This document shows, piece by piece, positions 26,802 to 34,650 of a stretch of 55,434 bases of DNA. This DNA is from an uncultured Clostridia bacterium. GTDB taxonomy: Bacteria > Bacillota > Clostridia > Christensenellales > Aristaeellaceae. Positions within the stretch are counted from its first letter, which is position 1, and each line of letters opens with the position of its first letter. The DNA lies in the NCBI GenBank assembly GCA_944364075.1, contig CALVVZ010000003.1, positions 1 to 55,434 on the forward strand. Direction: 5' to 3'. Below the pieces are notes generated by a model, which did not search any database, had not been told where the DNA came from, and worked only from the letters and a program-made list of their open reading frames with translations. Position numbers and translations under genes: made by a program.

Positions 26802-26829
26802 TTGACAAATAGACGAATTTGTTTACAAT
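26802..26829 (+). promoter_or_regulatory. Promoter of the LacI-type regulator
   Basis: TTGACA (26802-26807) and TACAAT (26824-26829) are separated by 16 bases. The predicted start near 26836 leaves a leader of about 325 bases before ATG 27161. Confidence 0.75.
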
Positions 26830-26835
26830 AAAACA

Positions 26836-27160
26836 TAGTATTTCCATGTGCCGAAAGAGGCGGCGGCCGCTTCTATGGGGAGGTACATTCGGTTCAGCGG
26901 AGGGTATCGGGATTCGCAAGGAATCGATTTTGCGCGCAAAATCAATGGTCCCGTAAGGCGTTGCTTTTCATGGATGAAAAACAGCGGTGGCGAAGCGGCC
27001 TGGCTTGTCATAAGAAAAGCCAACCGTTTGCCGGAGGCACCGGCGGATGCGACGGATGGCGGAAAAGGCTGCGGTCTTCTCCGTGCCTGCCAAAGTTTTT
27101 GGCAGCCGGGTGGTATTGCTTACAACAAAACGCAGTATGCGACTGAAGGGACGGAATGCT
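26836..27160 (+). other. Long untranslated leader of the regulator with inverted repeats
   Basis: No convincing gene is seen in this stretch. It contains an 18-base perfect palindrome GATTTTGCGCGCAAAATC (26926-26943), immediately preceded by the small hairpin GATTC/GAATC (26911-26925). A 106-codon open frame crosses the region (26848-27168) but has no ribosome site or recognisable protein character and overlaps the regulator start. No riboswitch class was recognised. Confidence 0.45.
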
Positions 27161-28201
27161 ATGGGTAAAAGGGAAACGACGGTGCAAATCAAACAGATTG
27201 CCGAAGCTTCCGGCTTTTCTCAGAGCACGGTATCGATTGTGCTGAACGGACGCGGCGATGAAATGCGCATATCCAAGAACACGCAGCGGCGGATTCTGGA
27301 GGTGTCCAAGTCGTTGGACTACCGGCCAAACATTTATGCCCGCCGCCTTCGCGGCGCCGCGGAATCGCAGACCACGCAGATCATCGGCATTTTCTGGAAC
27401 GATCAGTATGACGACAGCATCGGACCGTTTATTAACGGCGCATACGCCAGTATTGCCTCGGAGAATCACAGCTACGAGATCATGGTTAAGCTCTTTCCGG
27501 TGGGCCGGTTGAGCCAGCTGCGGGATTCTTTCAGCTCACAGAAATTCAACGGCATCATCGTCGGCGGCGGCTCGGTGGAGGACATCGCCTTTCTGGAATC
27601 TCAGGAATTTGACGTGCCCATTGTGCTTTCCGGCAGAGCCAGCAAGAAATACAGCCACATCTTTATGAACGGCTATCTTGTGGGAATGGAGTGCGCGAAC
27701 CTGTTTGCCAAAGCAGGAATCAAGAGCGCGGCTTATCTGGGGACCACGCATCTGGGCAGCCATTCTGCGTTGCGGGAGCTTGGCTTTTCCACCGGTTGCA
27801 GGGAAAACGGCATTCAGTTGTTGCCGGAGTGGATTCTTCGCGTGGAGCGGCATGATGCCGTGGAAGGATACCACAGCATGAAAAAGTTTCTGCGGCTTCC
27901 GCAGCTTCCGGAAGCGATTTTTATCAATTACGCTTCCGTAGCCACGGGCGCGCTGTTCGCCTTTCAAGAAGCGCACGTGCGTATCCCGGAGGAGATGAAG
28001 GTGATTGTCTACGGCATGAACGATATCCTTCAACACACGTCGCCATCCCTGACGATGGAGGCGCAGCCAATGAAGGATATGGGATGCGCTTCCATGGAAC
28101 TGCTGATGCTCATGATCAGCAACAATATTGACATGCCCATTACCCGCATGGTGGAACCCAACTATTTCTGGGGCGACAGCTTTCCCAAGTTGCCGGACTG
28201 A
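27161..28201 (+). CDS. LacI family transcriptional regulator
   Basis: This 346-residue repressor-type regulator has an N-terminal LacI HTH (VQIKQIAEASGFSQSTVSIVLNG) with the hinge helix at RPNIYARRLRG, followed by a periplasmic-binding-protein-like effector domain (IIGIFWNDQYDDSIGPFINGAY). It is the only DNA-binding regulator inside the transport/hydrolase island, so it very likely senses a substrate or product of that pathway and controls the flanking operons. Candidate sites are at 19193, 23220, 23380, 28788 and 31736. GAAGGGACGG lies ahead of ATG 27161; another in-frame ATG at 27137 is less well placed. Confidence 0.92.
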   Translation: MGKRETTVQIKQIAEASGFSQSTVSIVLNGRGDEMRISKNTQRRILEVSKSLDYRPNIYARRLRGAAESQTTQIIGIFWNDQYDDSIGPFINGAYASIASENHSYEIMVKLFPVGRLSQLRDSFSSQKFNGIIVGGGSVEDIAFLESQEFDVPIVLSGRASKKYSHIFMNGYLVGMECANLFAKAGIKSAAYLGTTHLGSHSALRELGFSTGCRENGIQLLPEWILRVERHDAVEGYHSMKKFLRLPQLPEAIFINYASVATGALFAFQEAHVRIPEEMKVIVYGMNDILQHTSPSLTMEAQPMKDMGCASMELLMLMISNNIDMPITRMVEPNYFWGDSFPKLPD

Positions 28202-28273
28202 CGCGCTGCGACGCCGCCAGGAGGGCGGACTGTGCCGTAACGCATAAACGGCGCGGGTTAAAAGGAGCACGGC

Positions 28274-28310
28274 AAAAAAGGCAGGGCGCAGCCGTCGCAA
28301 GCGGCTGCGC
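28274..28310 (-). terminator. Hairpin with minus-strand T-run next to copy B
   Basis: GCGCAGCCG (28286-28294) pairs with CGGCTGCGC (28302-28310). On the minus strand it ends in TTTTTT (28279-28274). It would terminate an RNA transcribed from copy B on the minus strand; it is also close behind the LacI gene. Confidence 0.65.
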
Positions 28311-28312
28311 TC

Positions 28313-28482
28313 AGGCTGTCAAAAAACGCCGGAGAGGTGTCGGAGGGGTTGCGGCCACCCGACTTTTATTCATACCCGCCGGCGGGGCCGGCTGTGGATT
28401 CTGCTTGTGAAATCAATTCCTTGCATATTCGGGCAAACTCTGGTTGATCGAATTTACTTTCCTTAAAAGCGTGATTGTCCCC
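28313..28482 (-). repeat. Structured intergenic element, copy B
   Basis: This 170-base homologue of the element at 17623-17800 has matching helices GTCGG/CCGAC (28339-28343 with 28359-28363), GCCGG/CCGGC (28378-28382 with 28388-28392) and ATTCG/CGAAT (28427-28431 with 28449-28453). Compared with copy A, both sides of the first and third helix have changed while pairing is kept. Here the element stands between the LacI gene and the second ABC operon, pointing opposite to both genes if transcribed from the minus strand. Confidence 0.6.
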
Positions 28483-28489
28483 ACGGTTT

Positions 28490-28526
28490 CGATGCGCTAA
28501 GCCGCCGCAGGCGGCCGCGCTTTTTT
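28490..28526 (+). terminator. Plus-strand hairpin with T-run
   Basis: GCCGCC (28501-28506) pairs with GGCGGC (28510-28515), flanked by outer GCGC arms, and is followed by six T (28521-28526). It could end transcripts from the LacI gene, about 300 bases away, before the next promoter. Confidence 0.6.
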
Positions 28527-28749
28527 GTTTTTGCAGGGATGCTGCCGGTCTTGCGCACGGGGTCAGGGGGCGGCTGCCTGCCCGGCTGTTTCGCCTTGAC
28601 GCTGTGGCGGGTTAACGGCGAAACGCGGCGGATTGCGCGCAATGCCTTAAAGCCGGAGGAGGGACGGCCGGGAAAAGCGTGCTAAAATATGTGCTTTTGT
28701 ATAGCGATTCGTTCGGACTGCACAAAAGAAAAATATTTTGCAAATATGC

Positions 28750-28803
28750 TTGACAACGTATGGGAATTATATTAGAATAACAATAGTGCTGAAACGTATT
28801 AGC
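28750..28803 (+). promoter_or_regulatory. Promoter and operator of the set-2 ABC operon
   Basis: TTGACA (28750-28755) and TAGAAT (28773-28778) have a 17-base spacer. The CG-centred near-palindrome GCTGAAACGTATTAGC (28788-28803) overlaps the expected transcription start, a classic LacI-type repressor position. Confidence 0.8.
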
Positions 28804-28825
28804 AAAAGCGTTAGGAGTGAACCAA

Positions 28826-29716
28826 ATGAATCGCGGATTACGTTCATATTGGTCGAAACCATCCCATGCGGCGTATCTTTTTGTGGCGCCGGTCATTTTA
28901 CTGCTGCTGGTTTTCCGGTTATTGCCGACGCTGGCCTCCTTTGTTTGCAGCTTTTTTGACATGAACATGTTCCTGGAGGGGCGCGGCTTTGTTGGCCTGG
29001 ACAACTTTGCGGAGGCGTTCAGGGACAAGCGCCTGTGGAACAGCCTGCTGGTAACGGTCAAGTTTGCCCTGGTGGAGGTTCCGCTGCAGATGGTTGTGGG
29101 GCTGGCGCTGGCTGCGCTGCTGACCAAGAACACGGTTCGCAATCGCCTTTGCCGGGCGGTCTATTTCATGCCTATCGTATGTTCGGCTACGGCGGTGGCC
29201 ATAATGTGGCGCATGTTCCTGCACAGCAATGTGGGTATCATGACCTACTGGCTGTCACAGATGGGCTGGCAAAACGTCAACTTCCTCAACAGTGTGGACA
29301 TTACATTTTACGTGATCGTATTTATGTCGGTGTGGCGCTCCTTCGGTATTTCCACGGTGATTTTCGTTTCGGCTATGCAGGCGGTGCCCGGCGAACTGTA
29401 TGAATCCGCGGAAATGGACGGGTGCAGCAAACTGCGGCAGTTTTTCAACATTACGCTGCCCATGATTCGGGAGAACATTTCCTTTGTGCTTATTACCCGG
29501 CTGATTGGTTCGCTACAGGTTTTTGATCTGGTTTTTTCCACCACCTCCGGCGGCCCGAACTACAGCACGGAAACGCTGGTGTACTATACCTACAAGCGGG
29601 CATTTTCGGAACACAGAATGGGTTACGGGTCTGCGGTATCGATGTTCCTGTTTGTGCTGATTCTTTTGATTACGGTGGCATTTTATGCGAAACTCTACCG
29701 CGAAAAGGACGCTTAA
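28826..29716 (+). CDS. Sugar ABC transporter permease, MalF/UgpA type (CUT1), set 2
   Basis: This 296-residue permease is closely similar to the gene at 16671-17561 (AYLFVAPVILLLLVFRLLP, YESAEMDGCSKLRQFFNITLPMIRE as EAA loop). Six membrane helices are predicted. ATG 28826 is chosen because AGGAG lies eight bases ahead; the GTG at 28817 overlaps the ribosome site. It opens the second transport operon: permease, permease, serine hydrolase, then binding protein and a second serine hydrolase behind an extra promoter. The gene order is rearranged compared with set 1, where the binding protein comes first. Confidence 0.94.
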   Translation: MNRGLRSYWSKPSHAAYLFVAPVILLLLVFRLLPTLASFVCSFFDMNMFLEGRGFVGLDNFAEAFRDKRLWNSLLVTVKFALVEVPLQMVVGLALAALLTKNTVRNRLCRAVYFMPIVCSATAVAIMWRMFLHSNVGIMTYWLSQMGWQNVNFLNSVDITFYVIVFMSVWRSFGISTVIFVSAMQAVPGELYESAEMDGCSKLRQFFNITLPMIRENISFVLITRLIGSLQVFDLVFSTTSGGPNYSTETLVYYTYKRAFSEHRMGYGSAVSMFLFVLILLITVAFYAKLYREKDA

Positions 29717-29729
29717 GGAGGCCGGGAAA

Positions 29730-30560
29730 ATGCATCGCAAGATAAAGGGAGCTGTCTCATATACGCTGACGACACTTTTACTGGCGTTTGTGGGGTTACT
29801 GATCATTGTGCCCATGATATGGATCGTTCTTTGTGCGTTCCGTCCGCAGACGGAGATTATCAGGTATCCCCCATCCTATTTTCCGCAGACGCTGACGCTG
29901 GAGAATTTCATCAATATCGGCCAGAAAATCAAGATATGGACGTACATCCGCAATTCGGTGATTTATTGCCTGGGAACCACCATTCCTTCGGTGTTCTTAA
30001 ATGCCCTGGCCGGTTACGCCTTTGCGCGGATCGATTTCAAAGGCAAGCATTTCCTGTTCATCCTGGTACTGGCGACCATGATGATCCCCTTCCAGGTGAT
30101 TATGGTGCCCCTTTTCCTGGAAGTGTATAAGCTGGGCATGTATGATACGTATGCCGGGTTGATTATCCCGAATCTGGCAGCGGCCATCAGCGTGTTTATG
30201 ATTCGCGCTTCTTTTGCCGGTTTGCCCAAGGAGCTGGAGGAAGCAGGCCGCCTGGATGGTTTGAGCGAGTTTGGTATTTTTGCGCGGATCATGCTGCCGC
30301 TGATCAAACCCACGATTGTTACGGTGATTGTGTTGGGCATCAACGGCGCCTGGAACGACTTGATGTGGCCGCTGCTGGTGACCACCGATACCAGCATGCG
30401 TACCTTGACCAACGGTCTGGCCATGTTCATCAACGGCAGCAATCAGCACGGCCCGTCCTTTGCCGGTGCGGTCATCTCCATTGTGCCCATGTTTATTCTG
30501 TATGTGTTCGGGCAGAAGTACTTTGTGGAAGGTACGGCTACTTCCGGTTTGAAAGGGTGA
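29730..30560 (+). CDS. Sugar ABC transporter permease, MalG type (CUT1), set 2
   Basis: This 276-residue permease is paired with the gene 13 bases upstream. The EAA loop is EEAGRLDGLSEFGIFARIMLPLIKPT, and the end (FGQKYFVEGTATSGLKG) is the usual MalG-type tail, nearly identical to the set-1 protein (FGQKYFVEGTVTSGLKG). AAGGAGGCCGGGAAA precedes ATG 29730. The strong similarity between sets argues for duplication of the whole importer rather than independent acquisition. The ATPase is again missing and must be supplied by another locus. Confidence 0.94.
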   Translation: MHRKIKGAVSYTLTTLLLAFVGLLIIVPMIWIVLCAFRPQTEIIRYPPSYFPQTLTLENFINIGQKIKIWTYIRNSVIYCLGTTIPSVFLNALAGYAFARIDFKGKHFLFILVLATMMIPFQVIMVPLFLEVYKLGMYDTYAGLIIPNLAAAISVFMIRASFAGLPKELEEAGRLDGLSEFGIFARIMLPLIKPTIVTVIVLGINGAWNDLMWPLLVTTDTSMRTLTNGLAMFINGSNQHGPSFAGAVISIVPMFILYVFGQKYFVEGTATSGLKG

Positions 30561-30567
30561 TGGGAGC

Positions 30568-31734
30568 ATGGCAGATTTCAAACATCTGGACGCGCTGCTG
30601 CAAAGCTTTGTGGAGCACGGACCCGCAGGATGCGGATGCGCGGTGGCCCGGCATGGGAAACTGCTGTATGAAGGCTATTTCGGATATGCGGATCTGGCCA
30701 GCGGCAGACCGGTGACGCCCGACACGGTTTACCGGCAGTATTCCATGACAAAGATCGCGATTTATACGGCTTGCATGATGCTCATGGAACAGGGTAGGCT
30801 GCTGCTGCAGGACCCTGTGTCAAAATTCTTCCCCGAGTGGGAGCATATGCAGAAATATGTGGAGCTTGCGGACGGTTCCGTGGCGGTGCGCCCGCTGGAA
30901 CAGCCCATCCGGGTGGAGCATGTTATGAACATGTCCTGCGGACTTCCCTATGGGCATATGCCTGACGGCACCCCTACGGGCGAGGCGATCCACCGGGTAA
31001 CGCAGGCGCTGAAGCAACGCCCGGAGGGTTATACGCTGCGGGATGAGATTCGGGCTGTGGCGAACGTCCCTGTGGCCTTTGAGCCGGGTACGCGCTGGCG
31101 CTATGGTTTTGGCAGCGAATTGGCGGCAGGCATTGTGGAAGTGGTGACGGGAAAACCCATTGATGAAGCTCTGCGGGAAATGCTGTTTGATCCGCTGGGG
31201 ATGGAAAGCACCGGTATGCTGTATTTTGGAGATATTGAGAGCCGCCTGGCCACGTTTTATACCCGTGCCGAGGATGGCGCACTTACCCCTGGCGGAGCGA
31301 TGATGGACGAGAAGTCCCGCCCGGGCGCCCTGCCCAGCGGATGCCCCAGGCTGTTTTCCACCGTGCGTGATTTTACCGTATTTGCACAAATGCTGGCCTG
31401 CGGCGGCATGCACCGGGGCAGGCAGATCATCGGACGGAAAACCATTACGCTCATGCGCACCAACCGCCTGCACGGGGCGCAGCTGGCGGATTTCCGCAAT
31501 GCCTACCTGGACGGCTATGGCTATGGCCTGGGCGTGCGGACCATGATGGACCGCGCGGCAGGCGGATGCAATGCTTCTGTGGGGGAATTCGGCTGGACGG
31601 GGGGCAGCGGTACCTGGGCGTCCATCGACCCGGCGGAGGAAGTTTCCGTGGTGTACATGCACCAAATGGCGCCGAACATGGAACAGTACCATCATCTGCG
31701 CGTACGGGCATGCGCATACGGCTGTCTGACATGA
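30568..31734 (+). CDS. SxxK serine hydrolase (beta-lactamase/esterase superfamily)
   Basis: This 388-residue protein has the catalytic pair S59-M-T-K62 (YRQYSMTKIAIY), and YGFGSELAAGIVE takes the place of the usual YxN region. The C-terminal GEFGWTGGSGTW holds the third motif. EstB-like members of this superfamily are esterases rather than beta-lactamases, and the lack of a signal peptide fits an intracellular esterase. It starts seven bases after the permease stop and is transcribed with the importer. It is paralogous to the gene at 33233-34390. A perfect operator palindrome begins two bases after its stop codon. Confidence 0.9.
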   Translation: MADFKHLDALLQSFVEHGPAGCGCAVARHGKLLYEGYFGYADLASGRPVTPDTVYRQYSMTKIAIYTACMMLMEQGRLLLQDPVSKFFPEWEHMQKYVELADGSVAVRPLEQPIRVEHVMNMSCGLPYGHMPDGTPTGEAIHRVTQALKQRPEGYTLRDEIRAVANVPVAFEPGTRWRYGFGSELAAGIVEVVTGKPIDEALREMLFDPLGMESTGMLYFGDIESRLATFYTRAEDGALTPGGAMMDEKSRPGALPSGCPRLFSTVRDFTVFAQMLACGGMHRGRQIIGRKTITLMRTNRLHGAQLADFRNAYLDGYGYGLGVRTMMDRAAGGCNASVGEFGWTGGSGTWASIDPAEEVSVVYMHQMAPNMEQYHHLRVRACAYGCLT

Positions 31735-31735
31735 T

Positions 31736-31749
31736 GCTAAATATTTAGC
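31736..31749. promoter_or_regulatory. Palindromic operator upstream of the set-2 binding protein
   Basis: GCTAAATATTTAGC is a perfect 14-base palindrome just after the serine hydrolase stop and 21 bases before the -35 hexamer at 31771. A further half-site (GCTAAATG, 31783-31790) lies in the promoter spacer, so two-site binding is possible. Confidence 0.7.
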
Positions 31750-31770
31750 TAAATTAATGCAAAAATGCTC

Positions 31771-31799
31771 TTGACTTTCGAAGCTAAATGTACTAAAAT
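31771..31799 (+). promoter_or_regulatory. Promoter of the set-2 binding-protein gene
   Basis: TTGACT (31771-31776) and TAAAAT (31794-31799) are 17 bases apart, with the GCTAAATG half-site between them. This internal promoter lets the binding protein be made at a higher level than the permeases. Confidence 0.8.
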
Positions 31800-31855
31800 G
31801 CAAGCAAAGAGGTTCGTTTCTCAAGCAAATTCATGATCATGAAGGAGGCTTCCCC

Positions 31856-33145
31856 ATGAAGAAGTTGGTTTCCCTGGTTCTGGCGTTGTCTATGCTCCTG
31901 ACCATGGCCGGCGCTACCGGCGCCTGGGCGGAGGAAGAATATGCGCCCATTACCATCCAGTTCTGGAATGGATGGACTGGCTCCGACCAACAGGTGCTGC
32001 GTGAGTTCGTGGACAAGTTCAACGAGACGAACAAGTGGAACATCACGGTTGAAATGGATGCCACCAGCGAGTTCAACGACAAGATCGTCACGGCGCTTGC
32101 CGCGGACGCGGCTCCGGCGCTGATTCTGACCAACGCCGCCAGCAAGTATGACTTTGAAGGAAAAGTCAGATGCATGGATGACATCTGGGAAAAGACAGCG
32201 CTAAAGAAGGAAGACTTTGTCAGCTCTTATCTGGATTCCCTCTCCACCGAGGATGGCCTGTATGGAATTCCTTTCCAGATCAGCTCCTATGTGCTGTACT
32301 GGAACAAGGACCTTTTTGCGGCCGCCGGACTGGACCCGGAAACGCCCCCCAAGACCTACGACGAATACACGGAGTTTGCTGCGAAGCTGACGGACCCTGA
32401 AAAGCGGGTGTATGGCTCCGGCCTGAGCTATACCAACGTAGGTGCGGATGCCTGCGTCATGCAGATGTTTGGCGGACTGCACATTACGCAGAATGAGGAC
32501 GGCAAATGGCAGGCGAATTTCGCCAATAACCAGGGCTACATCGATTTTGTGGACTGGATCAAGTATCAGTTCGACATGGGCTACAATCCGGTGGAGTCCG
32601 ACCTGGACACCATGTTCCTTGCCGGTCAGTTGGGTATGTACATCACCGGCGCCTGGCTGATGGCTGATCTGAACGTCTATGGCACCAACTACGGCGTAAC
32701 CACGCTGATCGAAACGCCCGAAGGCGGAAAACAGGCGCCGTCCAATACGCAAACCTTTATGGTTACGACCTGCCGCCCCGAGGAAGAGCAGCTGGCTGCC
32801 TATCGCTTTATTGAATGGTGGCACACCGGCAACGAAGGCGAATCCATCGAGGATACCGCCGTGTACGCCTGGTCCGATCGCATTGGCTATCCCACCTATT
32901 ACATTCCCGTGGCGGAGAGCGCGGGCTATCTGGCCAATGAACGTATGGCCGCTATCACCGTGACGGATCCCGAGTACTGCATGGACAGCGTGGCGCCGGG
33001 CTCTTTCCGCCGCTGGGCTTCCATTCTGCAAGGACCTCTGATGCAGTTCTTCAATACCATGGTATTTGAAGAGGATACCGCAAGCATCCTGGAAACCTGC
33101 CAGGCGGAAGCGGACCGCATCATTGAGGAAGAATACGGCTACTGA
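31856..33145 (+). CDS. Extracellular sugar-binding protein, set 2
   Basis: This 429-residue CUT1 binding protein has signal peptide MKKLVSLVLALSMLLTMAGATGAWAEEE and mature start ITIQFWNGWTGSDQQVL, closely matching the set-1 protein. It shares YVLYWNKDLFAAAGLDPETPPKTY and the C-terminal RFIEWWHTGNEG block. No lipobox Cys is obvious. GAAGGAGGCTTCCCC precedes ATG 31856. It has its own promoter with operator sites and is followed by a strong terminator, so it is expressed as a unit of its own within the operon. Two different binding proteins may widen the range of ligands accepted. Confidence 0.93.
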   Translation: MKKLVSLVLALSMLLTMAGATGAWAEEEYAPITIQFWNGWTGSDQQVLREFVDKFNETNKWNITVEMDATSEFNDKIVTALAADAAPALILTNAASKYDFEGKVRCMDDIWEKTALKKEDFVSSYLDSLSTEDGLYGIPFQISSYVLYWNKDLFAAAGLDPETPPKTYDEYTEFAAKLTDPEKRVYGSGLSYTNVGADACVMQMFGGLHITQNEDGKWQANFANNQGYIDFVDWIKYQFDMGYNPVESDLDTMFLAGQLGMYITGAWLMADLNVYGTNYGVTTLIETPEGGKQAPSNTQTFMVTTCRPEEEQLAAYRFIEWWHTGNEGESIEDTAVYAWSDRIGYPTYYIPVAESAGYLANERMAAITVTDPEYCMDSVAPGSFRRWASILQGPLMQFFNTMVFEEDTASILETCQAEADRIIEEEYGY

Positions 33146-33156
33146 TATAAAGTGCG

Positions 33157-33197
33157 GGAAGGGACTGCGATGTCCGTAGTCCCTTCCTTTTCTTTTC
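33157..33197 (+). terminator. Terminator after the set-2 binding-protein gene
   Basis: GGAAGGGACT (33157-33166) pairs perfectly with AGTCCCTTCC (33178-33187), followed by TTTTCTTTT. Some readthrough would be needed to express the next serine hydrolase, which has no clear promoter of its own. Confidence 0.88.
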
Positions 33198-33232
33198 CAA
33201 CGGACGATACATGCGACAGGAGGCAAATTCCT

Positions 33233-34390
33233 ATGAGTGCTCAGCAAGCCATGGATGCTTTTCTCTCCCGGCATGTGCAACAGGGACCGGCAGGCTGCGG
33301 TTGCGCCGTTGCGCAGAACGGGGAAATCCTTTACGAAGGTTACTACGGTTATGCGAACCTGGAACAGAAAACGCCCATTACCGCGGACACCATATACAGG
33401 CAGTTTTCTTCCACCAAGGTCGTCATCTGCACTGCTGCCATGATGCTCTACGAGCGGGGAAAGTTTTTGCTGAACGATCCAATCTATGCGTATTTTCCAG
33501 AGTGGCGGAACACGCAGGTGGCGGAGGAACAGCCGGACGGCACCTATCTGATTCGCCCGGTGAAGCGTCCCATTCAGGTACGCGACTGCTTTACCATGTC
33601 CATGGGCATCGGGTATGGGGGAGAGGATTATACCCATCGCATGATGCAGCAGGTGCGGGACGAGCTGTCGGCTACCGTTGGAGATTATACCCTGCGGGAT
33701 GATATTCGGGCCATGGCGCAGGTACCGGTACGCTTTGACCCCGGAAGCCGCTGGCTGTACGGCTTTGGCCATGAGCTGGTGGCCGGCATGATCGAAGCCG
33801 CTTCGGGCATGAAGGTAAGCGAATTCCTGCAAAAGGAAATCTTTGAGCCGCTGGGGATGACCAGTACCGGCTACCGGTACTTTGGCGATACACGCCAGCG
33901 CATGGTGACGCCTTATCTGCGCCATGAGGATGGCCGCATGGAACCGACAACCGGTATGTTTGATGCCCGCCATGAGCCGGAGGCCAAGTACGAGGCCGGC
34001 GGCGCGGGCCTGTTCTCCACGGTGCGGGATTACCTGGCCTTTAGTCAGATGCTGGCCTGTGGCGGCGTATATCGCGGGCAACGCTTGATCGGCCGCAAGA
34101 CCATCGATCTGATGCGGCAGAACCATTTGAGCGACCGGCAACTACAGGATTTCACCAATTCGTACCTGGATGGTTATGGCTATGGCTTGGGAGTGCGGAC
34201 GCTGATGGATCCGGGAAGAGTTGCCAATACGTCGGTGGGCGAGTTTGGCTGGACGGGGTATATGGGCACCTATGTGGCCATTGATCCCAGTGAGCGCGCT
34301 TCGGTGGTCTACATGCACAACCTTATACCGAATATGGAAGAATATACCCATCATCGCGTACGGAATATTGCCTTTGGCATGCTGAAGTAA
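33233..34390 (+). CDS. SxxK serine hydrolase (beta-lactamase/esterase superfamily)
   Basis: This 385-residue paralogue of the gene at 30568-31734 shares HVQQGPAGCGCAVA, LYEGYYGYANL and the catalytic S59-S-T-K62 (YRQFSSTKVVI). The conserved positions of SxxK and of the C-terminal GEFGWTGYMGTY show both copies remain intact. No signal peptide is present. ATG 33233 follows ACAGGAGGCAAATTCC; the upstream extension of the frame runs through the terminator stem and is unlikely to be translated. Keeping two near copies next to one importer suggests two related ester or amide bonds are cleaved. Confidence 0.9.
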   Translation: MSAQQAMDAFLSRHVQQGPAGCGCAVAQNGEILYEGYYGYANLEQKTPITADTIYRQFSSTKVVICTAAMMLYERGKFLLNDPIYAYFPEWRNTQVAEEQPDGTYLIRPVKRPIQVRDCFTMSMGIGYGGEDYTHRMMQQVRDELSATVGDYTLRDDIRAMAQVPVRFDPGSRWLYGFGHELVAGMIEAASGMKVSEFLQKEIFEPLGMTSTGYRYFGDTRQRMVTPYLRHEDGRMEPTTGMFDARHEPEAKYEAGGAGLFSTVRDYLAFSQMLACGGVYRGQRLIGRKTIDLMRQNHLSDRQLQDFTNSYLDGYGYGLGVRTLMDPGRVANTSVGEFGWTGYMGTYVAIDPSERASVVYMHNLIPNMEEYTHHRVRNIAFGMLK

Positions 34391-34650
34391 AACTGCGTAC
34401 TAGGACAATACCGCGCCATTCGTTGGCGGCGCTGTGGGACGCTTTTTCCGCCATCGGTTGCTTGCAGATGCTTCGATTTGTCTCTGGAAAACCTTTAACA
34501 TCTGCATTGCATCGGAGGGAAAATGCTTTCGCAACCGCTCCAACTCATTTGTGCGGTATTGCTCTGGGCGATGGATGACCGCGACAATGAATCTGCCCTG
34601 AGAAAGGCGGTGCCGCATACTTCCAACGAAAGCGAGATGACCCGTATATC
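34391..34650. other. Intergenic stretch with a doubtful 72-codon frame
   Basis: A minus-strand open frame (34400-34618) reads somewhat protein-like (FIVAVIHRPEQYRTNELERL) but has no ribosome site and matches nothing I recognise; it may be a gene relic. No promoter or terminator is clear here. Confidence 0.3.

Noticed and set aside
26848..27168. 106-codon frame in the leader of the LacI gene
   Set aside because: No ribosome site, contains the palindromes in its frame and overlaps the regulator start; kept only as part of the leader description.
17893..33145. Possible CRISPR-like repetition among GCTAAAT motifs
   Set aside because: The motifs are dispersed at promoters, not in a regular array with spacers; operator interpretation fits better.
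32201..34141. Long minus-strand open frame opposite the set-2 binding protein and serine hydrolase
   Set aside because: It crosses a strong terminator and two genuine genes and has no protein features.
19405..34390. SxxK proteins as antibiotic-resistance beta-lactamases
   Set aside because: No signal peptides, operon placement with sugar importers and similarity to EstB-like esterases make a resistance role unlikely.
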